A stretch of 64,000 nucleotides of DNA from Kibdelosporangium persicum (GTDB lineage: Bacteria > Actinomycetota > Actinomycetes > Mycobacteriales > Pseudonocardiaceae). Both the position numbers and the translations under genes were made by a program. Of this stretch, positions 7,674 to 16,096 are shown piece by piece (within the stretch, counting starts at the first letter, position 1; every line of letters starts with the position of its first letter). The stretch lies in NCBI RefSeq assembly GCF_013280595.1, contig NZ_JAAATY010000024.1, positions 89,213 to 153,212 of the forward strand, written 5' to 3'. The notes below the pieces were generated by a model that was not told the DNA's origin, made no database searches, and was given only the letters and a program-made list of their open reading frames with translations.

Positions 7674-8327
7674 GTGCGAGTTGTCCTTGGGGAGGATCTG
7701 GCCCTGCTGCGCGACGGGCTGATCCGGTTGCTGGCCGCGCACGACTTCGAGGTGGTCGAAGCCGTCGACAGCGGCCCGGCGCTGCTGGAGGCGCTGGTGC
7801 GGCACAAGCCGGACGTGGCGGTGGTCGACGTGCGGATGCCGCCGACCTTCACCGACGAGGGCCTGAAGGCCGCGATCGAGGCCCGCAAACAGGTGCCCGG
7901 CCTGCCGATCCTGGTGCTGTCGCAGTACGTCGAGCAGCTCTACGCCAGGGAACTGCTGTCCGACCGGGCCGGGGGCGTCGGCTACCTGCTGAAGGACCGG
8001 GTTTCCGAGGTGGGTCAGTTCGTCGACGCGGTGCGCCGGGTGGCGGCGGGCGGAACGGCGATGGACCCGGACGTGATCTCGCAGCTGCTGGCCCGCCGGG
8101 AACGCGACGAACCGCTGGGCTCGCTCACGCCGCGTGAACGCGAGGTGCTGTCGCTGATGGCGGAAGGCCGTTCGAACGCGGCGATCGCGGCCCGGATGTT
8201 CGTCACCGAGAAGGCGGTCAGCAAGCACACCAACAACATCTTCAGCAAGCTGATGCTGCCGCCGTCGGAGGACGACAACCGGCGCGTGCTGGCAGTCTTG
8301 GCGTACCTGAACGACATGAACGGCTGA
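7674..8327 (+). CDS. NarL/LuxR-family response regulator
   Basis: A 217-residue two-domain response regulator. The receiver domain (1-120) has the acidic pocket at EDLALLRD and the phosphoacceptor Asp in VVDVRMPP (about residue 50). The C-terminal HTH (about 150-212) starts with LTPREREVLSLMAEG, the LuxR signature. No histidine kinase is encoded nearby, so its partner is elsewhere (orphan). The gene appears leaderless. DNA targets cannot be predicted from sequence. Confidence 0.9.
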   Translation: MRVVLGEDLALLRDGLIRLLAAHDFEVVEAVDSGPALLEALVRHKPDVAVVDVRMPPTFTDEGLKAAIEARKQVPGLPILVLSQYVEQLYARELLSDRAGGVGYLLKDRVSEVGQFVDAVRRVAAGGTAMDPDVISQLLARRERDEPLGSLTPREREVLSLMAEGRSNAAIAARMFVTEKAVSKHTNNIFSKLMLPPSEDDNRRVLAVLAYLNDMNG

Positions 8328-8329
8328 CG

Positions 8330-8656
8330 ATGGACGAACAACTCCACGAACGCATCCGGGAAGTCATCGCGACGGTTCCCGCAGGTTCCGTCGCCTCCTA
8401 TGGGGACATCGCGGCGATCGCGGGCGCGCCGTCACCGCGACTGGTGGGCAGGATTCTCGCCGAGGACGGACACGACCTGCCATGGCACCGAATCCTGCGC
8501 GCGGACGGCACGCCCGCACCGCACCTCGAAGAGGAGCAGTTGGAGCGGCTACGCGCGGAAGGCGTTCTGGCGGACGGCAATCGCGTCAGTATGCGCCAGT
8601 ATCGCTGGACCGCGGCGGCTCAGCAAGAAGATGCCGAGCCGCCTGGCCTGTTCTAG
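8330..8656 (+). CDS. Alkyltransferase-like protein (ATL, MGMT-family fold)
   Basis: A 108-residue protein matching only the DNA-binding domain of O6-methylguanine methyltransferase. The usual PCHR active site reads PWHR (about residues 51-54), so the acceptor cysteine is replaced by Trp. That is the hallmark of ATL proteins, which bind O6-alkylguanine and pass the lesion to nucleotide excision repair without removing the alkyl group. Starts 2 bp after the response regulator on the same strand. Its TAG stop shares a CTAG (8653-8656) with the stop of the convergent gene. Confidence 0.85.
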   Translation: MDEQLHERIREVIATVPAGSVASYGDIAAIAGAPSPRLVGRILAEDGHDLPWHRILRADGTPAPHLEEEQLERLRAEGVLADGNRVSMRQYRWTAAAQQEDAEPPGLF

Positions 8657-9609
8657 CCGCAACTCCATTCGGCCGCACGCAGAGTGCTGTTCTCTATGTA
8701 CGTTCCGACAAGCGTGTCCCGCCCGGTGACGAAGGTCGAATAGTAGAGGGGCGACGGGTCGGGCAGCGGGACACGGAGACCCGCACGCCACAAGTGGGCA
8801 TCGAAGCTGCCACTCACGGTTCCGAGGACGGTGCCCTGGGCGTTCGCCGAATATCCCAGGCCGTCAGGCAGTGAGTAGCGGAGCGAGCCGTCAGGGTTCC
8901 ACAGCAGCAGGTGGTCGCCGCCGTTGAACGTGGTCCACCCGACTGCCAGGCCGTTGTCGTAGGACTGCACGTAGACACCGGTGGCACCGGCGGGTTTCGC
9001 GAGCGGCCAAGCGAATCCGGGAGTCACGTACCTGGCGCCGTACCGGGTCACGATGACGCCGGAATCGTCGATGCCCGCGGGGACCGTGTTGCCGAAGAGC
9101 CTCGGCGGCCCGTAGTCCGGGCCGGTCCACAGGGCGATCCTGACTCCTTCGGGGCCGGAGGCGTATCCGACGACATCACCACGGCCGTTGATCGCCACGG
9201 CTGTTCCAGCCCACCCGGCTGCCGGATCGGCCAGGAACTTGTGTGTCCCGTCAGGCTTGGTGACGTACGGACGACCCGCGCCGGGGGCCGTCAACGGAGT
9301 CAGCGCGGCCAGGACTGTCCCATCGGCACCGACGTCGATCGGTGCGCCGAAGAAGTCAGGCTCCGTCGTGGGCAGTCCGATGAGCGTGGCCGCTCCGTTG
9401 TGCCAACGGACAATGCCCGGTGCCGGCGAATTGATCTGCCCGACGGCGTAGTCACCGCCGATCCCACGCACCTCCGGCATGCTGTGCCCAGGCGGCAGCG
9501 GCAGCTCTGTCCGCTGCCAGGTACAAGCCGTCTGCGCTTCGGCCGTCGCCGGAAGCACCAGTCCTAAAGTGACAATCACGCCTGCGAGCAGGCGCACGGA
9601 TTTCCTCAC
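8653..9609 (-). CDS. Secreted HAF-repeat-like beta protein, paralogue 1
   Basis: A 318-residue exported protein. The GTG at 9609 opens a signal peptide (MRKSVRLLAGVIV, cut near AEAQ). The mature part repeats a pattern like AINGRGDVVGYA, GIDDSGVIV and SANAQGTVLG, resembling extracellular HAF-type repeats that probably build a beta-propeller. A cysteine pair (near the mature N-terminus and in the terminal EWSCG) could form a disulphide. About half its residues match the next gene, and the C-terminal DNA is repeated too, so the pair is a tandem duplication. Function unknown. Confidence 0.7.
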   Translation of the reverse strand: MRKSVRLLAGVIVTLGLVLPATAEAQTACTWQRTELPLPPGHSMPEVRGIGGDYAVGQINSPAPGIVRWHNGAATLIGLPTTEPDFFGAPIDVGADGTVLAALTPLTAPGAGRPYVTKPDGTHKFLADPAAGWAGTAVAINGRGDVVGYASGPEGVRIALWTGPDYGPPRLFGNTVPAGIDDSGVIVTRYGARYVTPGFAWPLAKPAGATGVYVQSYDNGLAVGWTTFNGGDHLLLWNPDGSLRYSLPDGLGYSANAQGTVLGTVSGSFDAHLWRAGLRVPLPDPSPLYYSTFVTGRDTLVGTYIENSTLRAAEWSCG

Positions 9610-9632
9610 TTGACCCCCCTCGTAAAGCGGCT

Positions 9633-10559
9633 CTAGCCGCAACTCCATTCGGCGACACGTGGATCCCACATGCCCTGGTCCAGGTACGAACCGACAAGCG
9701 TGTCCCGCTCGGTCACGAAGCCCGCGTGGTACATCGGCCACGGGTTCGGCAGCGGAACCTGTTCCCCAGCGCGCCAGATGGTCGGCAGGTTCACGCCGGT
9801 CAGACCGAAAACGGTTCCCTGGCTGCTGCCCGAATACCCGATGCCGGACGGCATGACGTAGCGGATCGTCCCGTTGGCTCCCCACAACACCGCCCGGTCA
9901 CGGTCGTCCACGCGGGCCGAACCGACAGCCACGCCGTTCTCGTAGCTGGAGACGAACACCGACGTCGCGCCCGCGGGTTTGGGCAGCGGCCACGCGAATC
10001 CGGGAGACAGGTATCTCGCCGCGTTCTTCGTCACGATGACACCGGTGTCGTCGATACCCGCGGGCATGCCGTTGCCGACGATCCGAGCCTCGTCATAGCC
10101 GGGTGCCGACCACAGCACGAGTTTGGCGTCCCCGTTCACGGTGGCATAACCAGCCACATCGCCGCGGCCGTTGATGGCCACCGGTGTGGCGCTCACGTCC
10201 GGCTGCGGGTCGGGCAGGAACTTGTGCATGCCGTCAAGCGAGGTCACGTAACCGCGGCCATCCCGCGTCGCCAGAACTGTCCCATTGGAACTCACGTCGA
10301 CCGGCGAGTGGAAGCCTTCCGCGGACGGCGTGCCCACCACAGCGACCTGACCCCGGTACCACCGAAGGATCTTGTGCCCCTGGTAACTCGCCGATGCCAC
10401 CGTGTAGTCGCCGCCGATGCCCTTGACCAAGGGATTCTGGTGGTCCGGCGGGATCGGCAGCTCGGCCTGCCGCCAGACGCAGTCCGGTTGGGCCGAGGCC
10501 GAGGTCGCCGGAAGGACCAGTCCAGTTGCGACGATCGCAGCAACGACGAGCCTGCGCAT
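9633..10559 (-). CDS. Secreted HAF-repeat-like beta protein, paralogue 2
   Basis: A 308-residue paralogue of the downstream gene with the same order: signal peptide (MRRLVVAAIVATGLVL, cut near ASAQ), CVW near the mature start, the repeats VAINGRGDVAGYA and GIDDTGVIV, the block SPGFAWPLPKPAGAT, and the terminal EWSCG. ATG 10559 is chosen because GGAAGG lies 8 bases upstream; a GTG 9 bp earlier is possible. The two genes are 23 bp apart and probably cotranscribed. No enzymatic motif is seen. Confidence 0.7.
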   Translation of the reverse strand: MRRLVVAAIVATGLVLPATSASAQPDCVWRQAELPIPPDHQNPLVKGIGGDYTVASASYQGHKILRWYRGQVAVVGTPSAEGFHSPVDVSSNGTVLATRDGRGYVTSLDGMHKFLPDPQPDVSATPVAINGRGDVAGYATVNGDAKLVLWSAPGYDEARIVGNGMPAGIDDTGVIVTKNAARYLSPGFAWPLPKPAGATSVFVSSYENGVAVGSARVDDRDRAVLWGANGTIRYVMPSGIGYSGSSQGTVFGLTGVNLPTIWRAGEQVPLPNPWPMYHAGFVTERDTLVGSYLDQGMWDPRVAEWSCG

Positions 10560-10688
10560 GGGAATCACCTTCCCCCAGGAGGCGCTTGCGGTGAAACGCT
10601 GTCAATGCCGGGATCGTTGGTCACTCTTTGGTCGTTACTGCCGTCAATTGTGTGTACAGCGTGTATTCGCATCCCTCATCATGCTTGC

Positions 10689-11399
10689 GTGACGCAACCA
10701 CCTCCCGGCCCCATGATGCCGCCGCCGCCCGAAGGCGTCGCGCCGCCTGCGGGTTACTACCCTCCGCCACCGAACCTGCCGCCGCCGTCCGGCCGCACGA
10801 ACGGGTTCGCCATCGCCTCGCTGGTCTTCGGCATCATCGGCGGCGTCCTGCTGGCGGTGATCTTCGGTTTCGTCGCGCTGAGCCAGATCCGCAAGCGCGG
10901 TGACAAGGGCCGCGGCATGGCGATCGCCGGTCTGGTCCTCTCGGCCGTCTGGGTCCTGCTGCTGGTCGCCGTGTTCGTCGTCGGTGACGGCCTCGGCGCC
11001 AAGCGCGACACCAGCACCGGCCAGGTGACCGAGAGCGGCAAGCTCGAGGTGTTCGACCTCAAGGACGGCGACTGCTTCAACAACGTCCCGGCCGAGGACA
11101 AGGAGATCATGGCGGTGGACGCGGTGCCCTGCACCCAGCCGCATGACGCCGAGGTCCTCAGCCAGGTCCAGGTCAGCAGCACCGGCGAGTACCCCGGCGT
11201 GGACAAGATCGCCGGCGAGATCGAGAAGCTCTGCGTCGACAAGGTCGGCGCGCGGGTCGAGGCCAGCCCGATCGCCGACCAGCTGGGCATCTTCTACTTC
11301 TACCCGACCAAGGAGTCCTGGGCGCGCGGTGACCGGGCAGGCACCTGCGTGGCCGTGGCCAGCACCAACGGCAAACTCACCGCGCCGGTCGGCAAGTAG
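10689..11399 (+). CDS. DUF4190 membrane protein with septum-formation domain
   Basis: A 236-residue protein in three parts. First comes a Pro-rich cytoplasmic head (PPPPEGVAPP). DUF4190 follows with two membrane helices (about 38-60 and 75-98) around a QIRKRGDKGRG loop. Last is an extracytoplasmic Septum_form-like domain with LKDGDCFNN and VDAVPCTQPHDAEV, whose paired cysteines are typical. Start GTG 10689 lacks a clear ribosome site. The family is found across actinobacteria, but its molecular role is not established. The last 100 bp overlap the convergent cbiX reading frame. Confidence 0.82.
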   Translation: MTQPPPGPMMPPPPEGVAPPAGYYPPPPNLPPPSGRTNGFAIASLVFGIIGGVLLAVIFGFVALSQIRKRGDKGRGMAIAGLVLSAVWVLLLVAVFVVGDGLGAKRDTSTGQVTESGKLEVFDLKDGDCFNNVPAEDKEIMAVDAVPCTQPHDAEVLSQVQVSSTGEYPGVDKIAGEIEKLCVDKVGARVEASPIADQLGIFYFYPTKESWARGDRAGTCVAVASTNGKLTAPVGK

Positions 11400-12040
11400 G
11401 CATTGCGGTAACGACGGACCACGAGCTCGACGGCGCCGGGATGGGCGCCGATCGGCCCGGCGGCGACGCGGGCTCCAGCGTCACGCACGACTCGATGGAA
11501 CAGCCCAGGAGCCAGCAGCCACGAAGCGATGGCAAGCCTCCGGTCGCGGACCAGATCCGTGACTCGGGGGCTTGCTGTCGTTATGTACCCGACCTCGACG
11601 TCCACACCGGTCCGGGTGTGCAGCAGCTTCGCGGCACGCCCGACGTCGGCCAGCGCACGGGAGTCGGACGACCCAGCAGCGGCGAGCACGATCGGCTCAC
11701 CGTCCCAACCGGCCTCGACAAGCCGCTCGTGCACGACGGCCACAAGGGACGGTGACGGTCCAAAAGGTTCGGTCACCACTGTCTGCGGATGCCCGGCTTC
11801 CTTGATCTGAGCCGGAATGTCGACCCGCACATGGTAGCCGGACGCGAGGAACGCGGGGACCACGACAGCCGGACCGTCGACACGGCGCAGGACATCGGTC
11901 ACGCTCGGCGAGCAGACGTCGGCGAACGCCACCCAGACGTCCACATCGGGCAGCCGGTCACGGACGCGCTCCGCCAGGTCACTGATCACGCGGGCGCCCG
12001 CCGGGTCACGAGTCCCGTGGGCGGCAAGCACAAGAGTCAT
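11300..12040 (-). CDS. cbiX: Sirohydrochlorin chelatase, with 3' overlap
   Basis: A 246-residue CbiX/SirB-type chelatase that inserts Fe into sirohydrochlorin to make siroheme, the cofactor of NirB. The N-terminal LAAHGTRDPAG carries the metal-binding His, and the second half-domain repeats the fold (VLAAAGSSD). Homology seems to fade after VVRRYRNA; about 36 more residues follow and run 100 bp into the convergent DUF4190 gene, as though the original stop was lost. ATG 12040 overlaps nnaR's TGA by 4 bp. Last gene of the nitrate operon. Confidence 0.82.
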   Translation of the reverse strand: MTLVLAAHGTRDPAGARVISDLAERVRDRLPDVDVWVAFADVCSPSVTDVLRRVDGPAVVVPAFLASGYHVRVDIPAQIKEAGHPQTVVTEPFGPSPSLVAVVHERLVEAGWDGEPIVLAAAGSSDSRALADVGRAAKLLHTRTGVDVEVGYITTASPRVTDLVRDRRLAIASWLLAPGLFHRVVRDAGARVAAGPIGAHPGAVELVVRRYRNAYLPTGAVSLPLVLATATQVPARSPRAQDSLVG

Positions 12041-13173
12041 ACCGGAATCGCCAACCTGTACCCCCGTTTGACAACGGTCTGGACAAGGGTCGAATCCCCC
12101 AGCGCCGACCGGAGCCGGGCGATTGCCGTCTCCACCGCGTGGGTGTCCACGTCCTCGTCACGCCCGGAATGCCGGCGCAGCACGCCGACCAACGCAGGCC
12201 TGGACAGCACACGTCCAGGTGTCGCTGTCAGGGCACGGAGAACAGCCATGGGCGCGGGCGGTACGACTCGCAGTTCGCCGTCGACCACAACGCCTTGGCC
12301 CCGAATCTCCAGAGTGCACTCGCCGACACGCAGCCGGGTCGCCCGGGCTGGCAGTTCGGTCGCGACTGTCCTGGCCAGTGCGCCGATCCTCGGCCGTTCC
12401 GGCTGCGACACCGTGATTCCCGCGTCCACCAGCGGCCCGGCGGTCACTGAGCCGACACAGACCGGCAACACCGGGCCGCGCAGGGCGTTCAGCAACGCGT
12501 CCTGCCGATTCTGGCGCCGCGCCATCGTCAGGAGGCTTGCCGCGGCGGGTGCGCTGGTGAACGTCAACGCGTCGACAGATCCGGCCAGCACGGCGTCGAG
12601 CAAGCGCTCGAGCGGTCCGACGTCCGCGGGCAACGTCCAGCGGTACACCGGGATCTCGACCACCTCGGCGCCCGCCCCACGCAGCGAGTCGACGAAGTGC
12701 GGCAACGGTTCGCCGTGCAGCTGCACCGCGATCCGCTTGCCGTCCACTCCGGACTCCAGCAGGTACTCCAGCACCTCGGAGTTGCTCTCCGAGGCCGGGG
12801 ACCAGCTTTCCACCAGGCCGGCGGCCCGGACCGCGCCCTTGGCCTTGGGACCACGGGCGAACACGTCCGCCTTGCCGAGCACGCCGAGCAGGTCCGGCCC
12901 CAGCCCCCAGCCTTCGGCCGCCTCCACCCAGCCACGGAACCCGATCCCGGTGGTGACCACGACGTAGTCGACCGGGTCGGCGATCATGCCCTCGGTCGCC
13001 GCCTGCAACTGGGCGTCGTCGGGCAACGGCACGATCCGGATCGCCGGACCGTGGACGACGGTGGCGCCGCGGCGTTCCAGCAGAACCGCCAGTTCGTCGG
13101 CACGGCGGGCAGCGGTGATGCCGACCGTGTACCCGGCCAGCGGCGGAACCTCGGTCTCGACCATCGACGTCAC
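12037..13173 (-). CDS. nnaR: Uroporphyrinogen-III synthase-like / winged-helix nitrate regulator
   Basis: A 378-residue fusion. The HemD-like domain (about 8-260) includes VVTTGIGFRGW and LTFTSAPAAASLL. An OmpR/PhoB-type winged helix (about 280-375) ends TLVQTVVKRGYRLAI. This architecture matches NnaR, which works with GlnR to activate nitrate/nitrite assimilation genes in Streptomyces and mycobacteria. GTG 13173 overlaps nirD's stop (GTGA); ATG 13164 is an alternative. Lying between nirD and cbiX, it may combine regulation with tetrapyrrole sensing. Whether the HemD part is catalytically active is not visible. Confidence 0.85.
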   Translation of the reverse strand: MTSMVETEVPPLAGYTVGITAARRADELAVLLERRGATVVHGPAIRIVPLPDDAQLQAATEGMIADPVDYVVVTTGIGFRGWVEAAEGWGLGPDLLGVLGKADVFARGPKAKGAVRAAGLVESWSPASESNSEVLEYLLESGVDGKRIAVQLHGEPLPHFVDSLRGAGAEVVEIPVYRWTLPADVGPLERLLDAVLAGSVDALTFTSAPAAASLLTMARRQNRQDALLNALRGPVLPVCVGSVTAGPLVDAGITVSQPERPRIGALARTVATELPARATRLRVGECTLEIRGQGVVVDGELRVVPPAPMAVLRALTATPGRVLSRPALVGVLRRHSGRDEDVDTHAVETAIARLRSALGDSTLVQTVVKRGYRLAIPV

Positions 13174-13505
13174 GGAGCCCCAACCATGACCATGCCCGCG
13201 TCCACCCGCACCGGATACACCTCGAGCGAAACGTCCGGATCGTCCACGCACACCCCTGTGCGCAGGTCAAAGGCGTTCTTGTGCATCGGCGAGACCGCGA
13301 CGGGCACTCCGCCGCGGTCTCCCACGATCCCCCTCGACATCACCGCCGCCCGTGCGAACGGGTCTATGTTGGACAGTGCGAAGACCTGGTCGTCGTGCGT
13401 GCGGAACACGGCAACCTGGATCTCGCCGGGCAGCAGCACCGCCGCGCCTCGGTTGGGCTGCAACCGGGCCAGGGGGAACACCACCGACGTGGTTGTCGCG
13501 GTCAT
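13170..13505 (-). CDS. nirD: Nitrite reductase [NAD(P)H] small subunit
   Basis: A 111-residue NirD. It has the Rieske-like beta fold of the family (AVFRTHDDQVFALSNIDPF, SPMHKNAFDLRTGVC) but lacks the Cys-His pairs that would hold a [2Fe-2S] cluster, as expected for NirD. It partners NirB in reducing nitrite to ammonium in the cytoplasm. ATG 13505 overlaps nirB's stop by 4 bp, and its own stop overlaps nnaR by 4 bp. Confidence 0.92.
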   Translation of the reverse strand: MTATTTSVVFPLARLQPNRGAAVLLPGEIQVAVFRTHDDQVFALSNIDPFARAAVMSRGIVGDRGGVPVAVSPMHKNAFDLRTGVCVDDPDVSLEVYPVRVDAGMVMVGAP

Positions 13506-15991
13506 CGGGACAGCACCTCCGGAATACCCAGCTGGACCGGAACACGCTGACCGCGTTCCTCGCGGAACGTGATCGTCGGGTCAGGCGTTCCCGGCGCGTT
13601 GACGAACGAGGTGAACCGGGCCAGTTTCTCGGGGTCCTCCAGCACCCCACGCCATTCGTCGGCGTACGTGCCGACATGCCGTTCCATCGCGGCCTCCAGC
13701 TCCGCGCAGATGCCGAGGCTGTCGTCGACGATCACCTCACGCAGGTGGTCCAGACCGCCCTCCATCGCCTCGATCCAGGCCGCGGTGCGCTGCAGCCGGT
13801 CAGCCGTCCGGATGTAGAACATCAGGAACCGGTCGATCAGCCTGACCAGGGTCTCGCTGTCCACGTCGGACACGAGCAGGTCGGCGTGGCGTGGCTTGAA
13901 CCCGCCGTTGCCGCCGACGTACAGGTTCCAGCCGTGCTCGGTGGCGATCACGCCGAAGTCCTTGCCGCGTGCCTCGGCGCATTCCCTGGCGCAGCCGGAG
14001 ACCGCCGACTTCAGCTTGTGCGGCGACCGCAGCCCGCGGTAGCGCAGCTCCAGCTGGATCGCCATGGCGACCGAATCCTGTACGCCGTAACGGCACCAGG
14101 TCGTGCCGACGCAGGACTTGACGGTACGCAGCGCCTTTCCGTAGGCGTGGCCGGACTCCATCCCCGCGTCCACTAACCGCCGCCAGATGTGCGGCAACTG
14201 GTCGACGGTCGCGCCGAACAGGTCGATCCGCTGCCCGCCGGTGATCTTGGTGTACAGGCCGAAGTCCCTGGCCACCTCGGCGATCACCATCAGCTTGTCC
14301 GGGGTGATCTCCCCGCCGGGGATTCGCGGCACCACCGAGTAGGTCCCGTTGCGCTGCAGGTTGGCCAGGAAGTGGTCGTTGGTGTCCTGCAACGAAGCCT
14401 GTTCGCCGTCCAGCACGTGCCCGTTGCCCAGCGAGGCGAGGATGGACGCCACCGCGGGCTTGCAGAGGTCGCAGCCGAGCCCCTTGCCGTGCTTGGCGAT
14501 CAGCTCACTGAACGTGCGGATCCCGGTGCCGCGGATGATCTCGAACAGCTCGGCCCGGCTGTACTCGAAGTGCTCACACAGGGCCTTCGACTGCTCGACG
14601 CCGGCCTCGGCGAGCAACTGCTTGAGCATCGGAACGCACGAACCACAGGTCGTTCCGGCCTTCGTGCAGCTCTTCAGACCGGGGACGTCCGCGCAGCCCC
14701 CGGCGATCGCGCCTTTGATCGTGGCCTTGGTGACGGCGTTGCAGGAACAGACCTGCGCGTCGTCGGGCAGCGAGCCCATCGCGACGTCGGTCCCCGCCGG
14801 GGCGATGAGCGCGGCCGGGTCGCCGGAGATCGCCCGGCCGACCATCGGGCGCAGCATGGTGTACGCGCTCGCGTCGCCCACCAGGATGCCGCCCAGCAAC
14901 GTCTTCGCGTCGTCGGAGACCACGACCTTCGCGTAGGTCCCGGCGACCGCGTCGTTGAAGACGACCTCAAGCGCGCCTTCAGTGGCGCCGTGTGCGTCAC
15001 CGAAGCTGGCGACGTCCACGCCCAGCAGCTTCAGCTTGGTGGACGTGTCCGCGCCCGGGAAGGTGGCCGTGCCGCCAAGCAGGCGGTCGGCCACGACCTC
15101 GGCCATGGCGTAGCCGGGCGCCACGAGTCCGTAGACCATTCCGTCGATGCAGGCGCATTCGCCGATGGCGTAGATGTTCTCGTCGTCCGTCCGGCAACCT
15201 TCGTCCACCACAACGCCGCCACGCGCGCCCGTCGCCAGGCCCATTCGCCTGGCCAGGTCGTCACGCGGCCGGATACCTGCGGAGAACACGACCACGTCGA
15301 CGTCGAGCTCGACGCCGGAGGTCAGCTTGACGATCATCCGGCCGCCGTCGCGCTCGATCACCTCGGCGGACGTTCCGGTGTGGACGGTCAGGTCCAGCTT
15401 CTGGACCAGGTTCTTCAACAGGCCCGCGCCGCCCTCGTCGACCTGGATCGGCATCAGCCGCGGCGCCAGTTCGACCACGTGCGGGGACAGCCCCATGCCG
15501 CGCAGGGCGTTCGCGGCCTCCAGGCCGAGCAGACCGCCGCCGAGCACCATGCCTGCCCGCCTGCCAGGACGATCGGCTTTCTCGACGGCCGCCCGGATGG
15601 CGTCGAGATCCTCGATCGTGCGGTAGACGAAGCAGCCCGGCAGGTCCCGGCCGGGAACGGGGGGCACGAACGGCGTCGAGCCGGTCGCCAGGACCAGCGC
15701 GTCGTAGTGGACGCGCTCGCCCCTGCTCGTGATGATCTCGCGCTTCTCGCGGTCGATCTCCAGCGCGGTCTCGCCGAGCCGGACGTGCACGCCGTCGATG
15801 TCCGGCAGCGTCAGGTCATCGGCGTTCCAGGTGTCCACATAGGAGGACAGGGCGACCCGGTCGTACGCCGGGCGTGGCTCCTCGGCGAGCACTTCGATCC
15901 GCCATGCGCCGTTGACGTCCCGGTCCCGCATCGCCTGCGCGAGGCGGTGACCGACCATGCCGTATCCGACGACGACCAATGTCCGTGTCAT
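13502..15991 (-). CDS. nirB: Nitrite reductase [NAD(P)H] large subunit
   Basis: An 829-residue assimilatory nitrite reductase reducing NO2- to NH4+. Domains in order: FAD/NAD oxidoreductase (GYGMVGHRLA at the N-terminus, second dinucleotide site GGGLLGLEAA about 155), BFD-like [2Fe-2S] region (CSCNAVTKA then CTKAGTTCGSC, about 420-460), and the sulfite/nitrite reductase half with CVGTTWCRYG and CARECAEARG, which ligate the [4Fe-4S]-siroheme centre. ATG 15991 follows GGAGGA. A GlnR-like box lies about 70-86 bp upstream. Siroheme supply is encoded two genes downstream. Confidence 0.95.
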   Translation of the reverse strand: MTRTLVVVGYGMVGHRLAQAMRDRDVNGAWRIEVLAEEPRPAYDRVALSSYVDTWNADDLTLPDIDGVHVRLGETALEIDREKREIITSRGERVHYDALVLATGSTPFVPPVPGRDLPGCFVYRTIEDLDAIRAAVEKADRPGRRAGMVLGGGLLGLEAANALRGMGLSPHVVELAPRLMPIQVDEGGAGLLKNLVQKLDLTVHTGTSAEVIERDGGRMIVKLTSGVELDVDVVVFSAGIRPRDDLARRMGLATGARGGVVVDEGCRTDDENIYAIGECACIDGMVYGLVAPGYAMAEVVADRLLGGTATFPGADTSTKLKLLGVDVASFGDAHGATEGALEVVFNDAVAGTYAKVVVSDDAKTLLGGILVGDASAYTMLRPMVGRAISGDPAALIAPAGTDVAMGSLPDDAQVCSCNAVTKATIKGAIAGGCADVPGLKSCTKAGTTCGSCVPMLKQLLAEAGVEQSKALCEHFEYSRAELFEIIRGTGIRTFSELIAKHGKGLGCDLCKPAVASILASLGNGHVLDGEQASLQDTNDHFLANLQRNGTYSVVPRIPGGEITPDKLMVIAEVARDFGLYTKITGGQRIDLFGATVDQLPHIWRRLVDAGMESGHAYGKALRTVKSCVGTTWCRYGVQDSVAMAIQLELRYRGLRSPHKLKSAVSGCARECAEARGKDFGVIATEHGWNLYVGGNGGFKPRHADLLVSDVDSETLVRLIDRFLMFYIRTADRLQRTAAWIEAMEGGLDHLREVIVDDSLGICAELEAAMERHVGTYADEWRGVLEDPEKLARFTSFVNAPGTPDPTITFREERGQRVPVQLGIPEVLSR

Positions 15992-16061
15992 ACCGTTCCA
16001 GTCCTCCCTGTCGGGCACGTTCCATGCTGGTTCGCGAGCGTGTCGAACCGGGATCTGCCGT

Positions 16062-16077
16062 GTTTCCGGCGCGTTAA
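16062..16077 (-). promoter_or_regulatory. GlnR-like box upstream of nirB
   Basis: Read on the minus strand, the site is TTAAC, six bases, then GAAAC, close to the GlnR half-box pair GTNAC-n6-GAAAC. It sits 71-86 bp before the nirB start. A similar motif precedes nasA. Binding is inferred, not shown. Confidence 0.5.
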
Positions 16078-16096
16078 AGCAACCTCCCGCCGCAGG

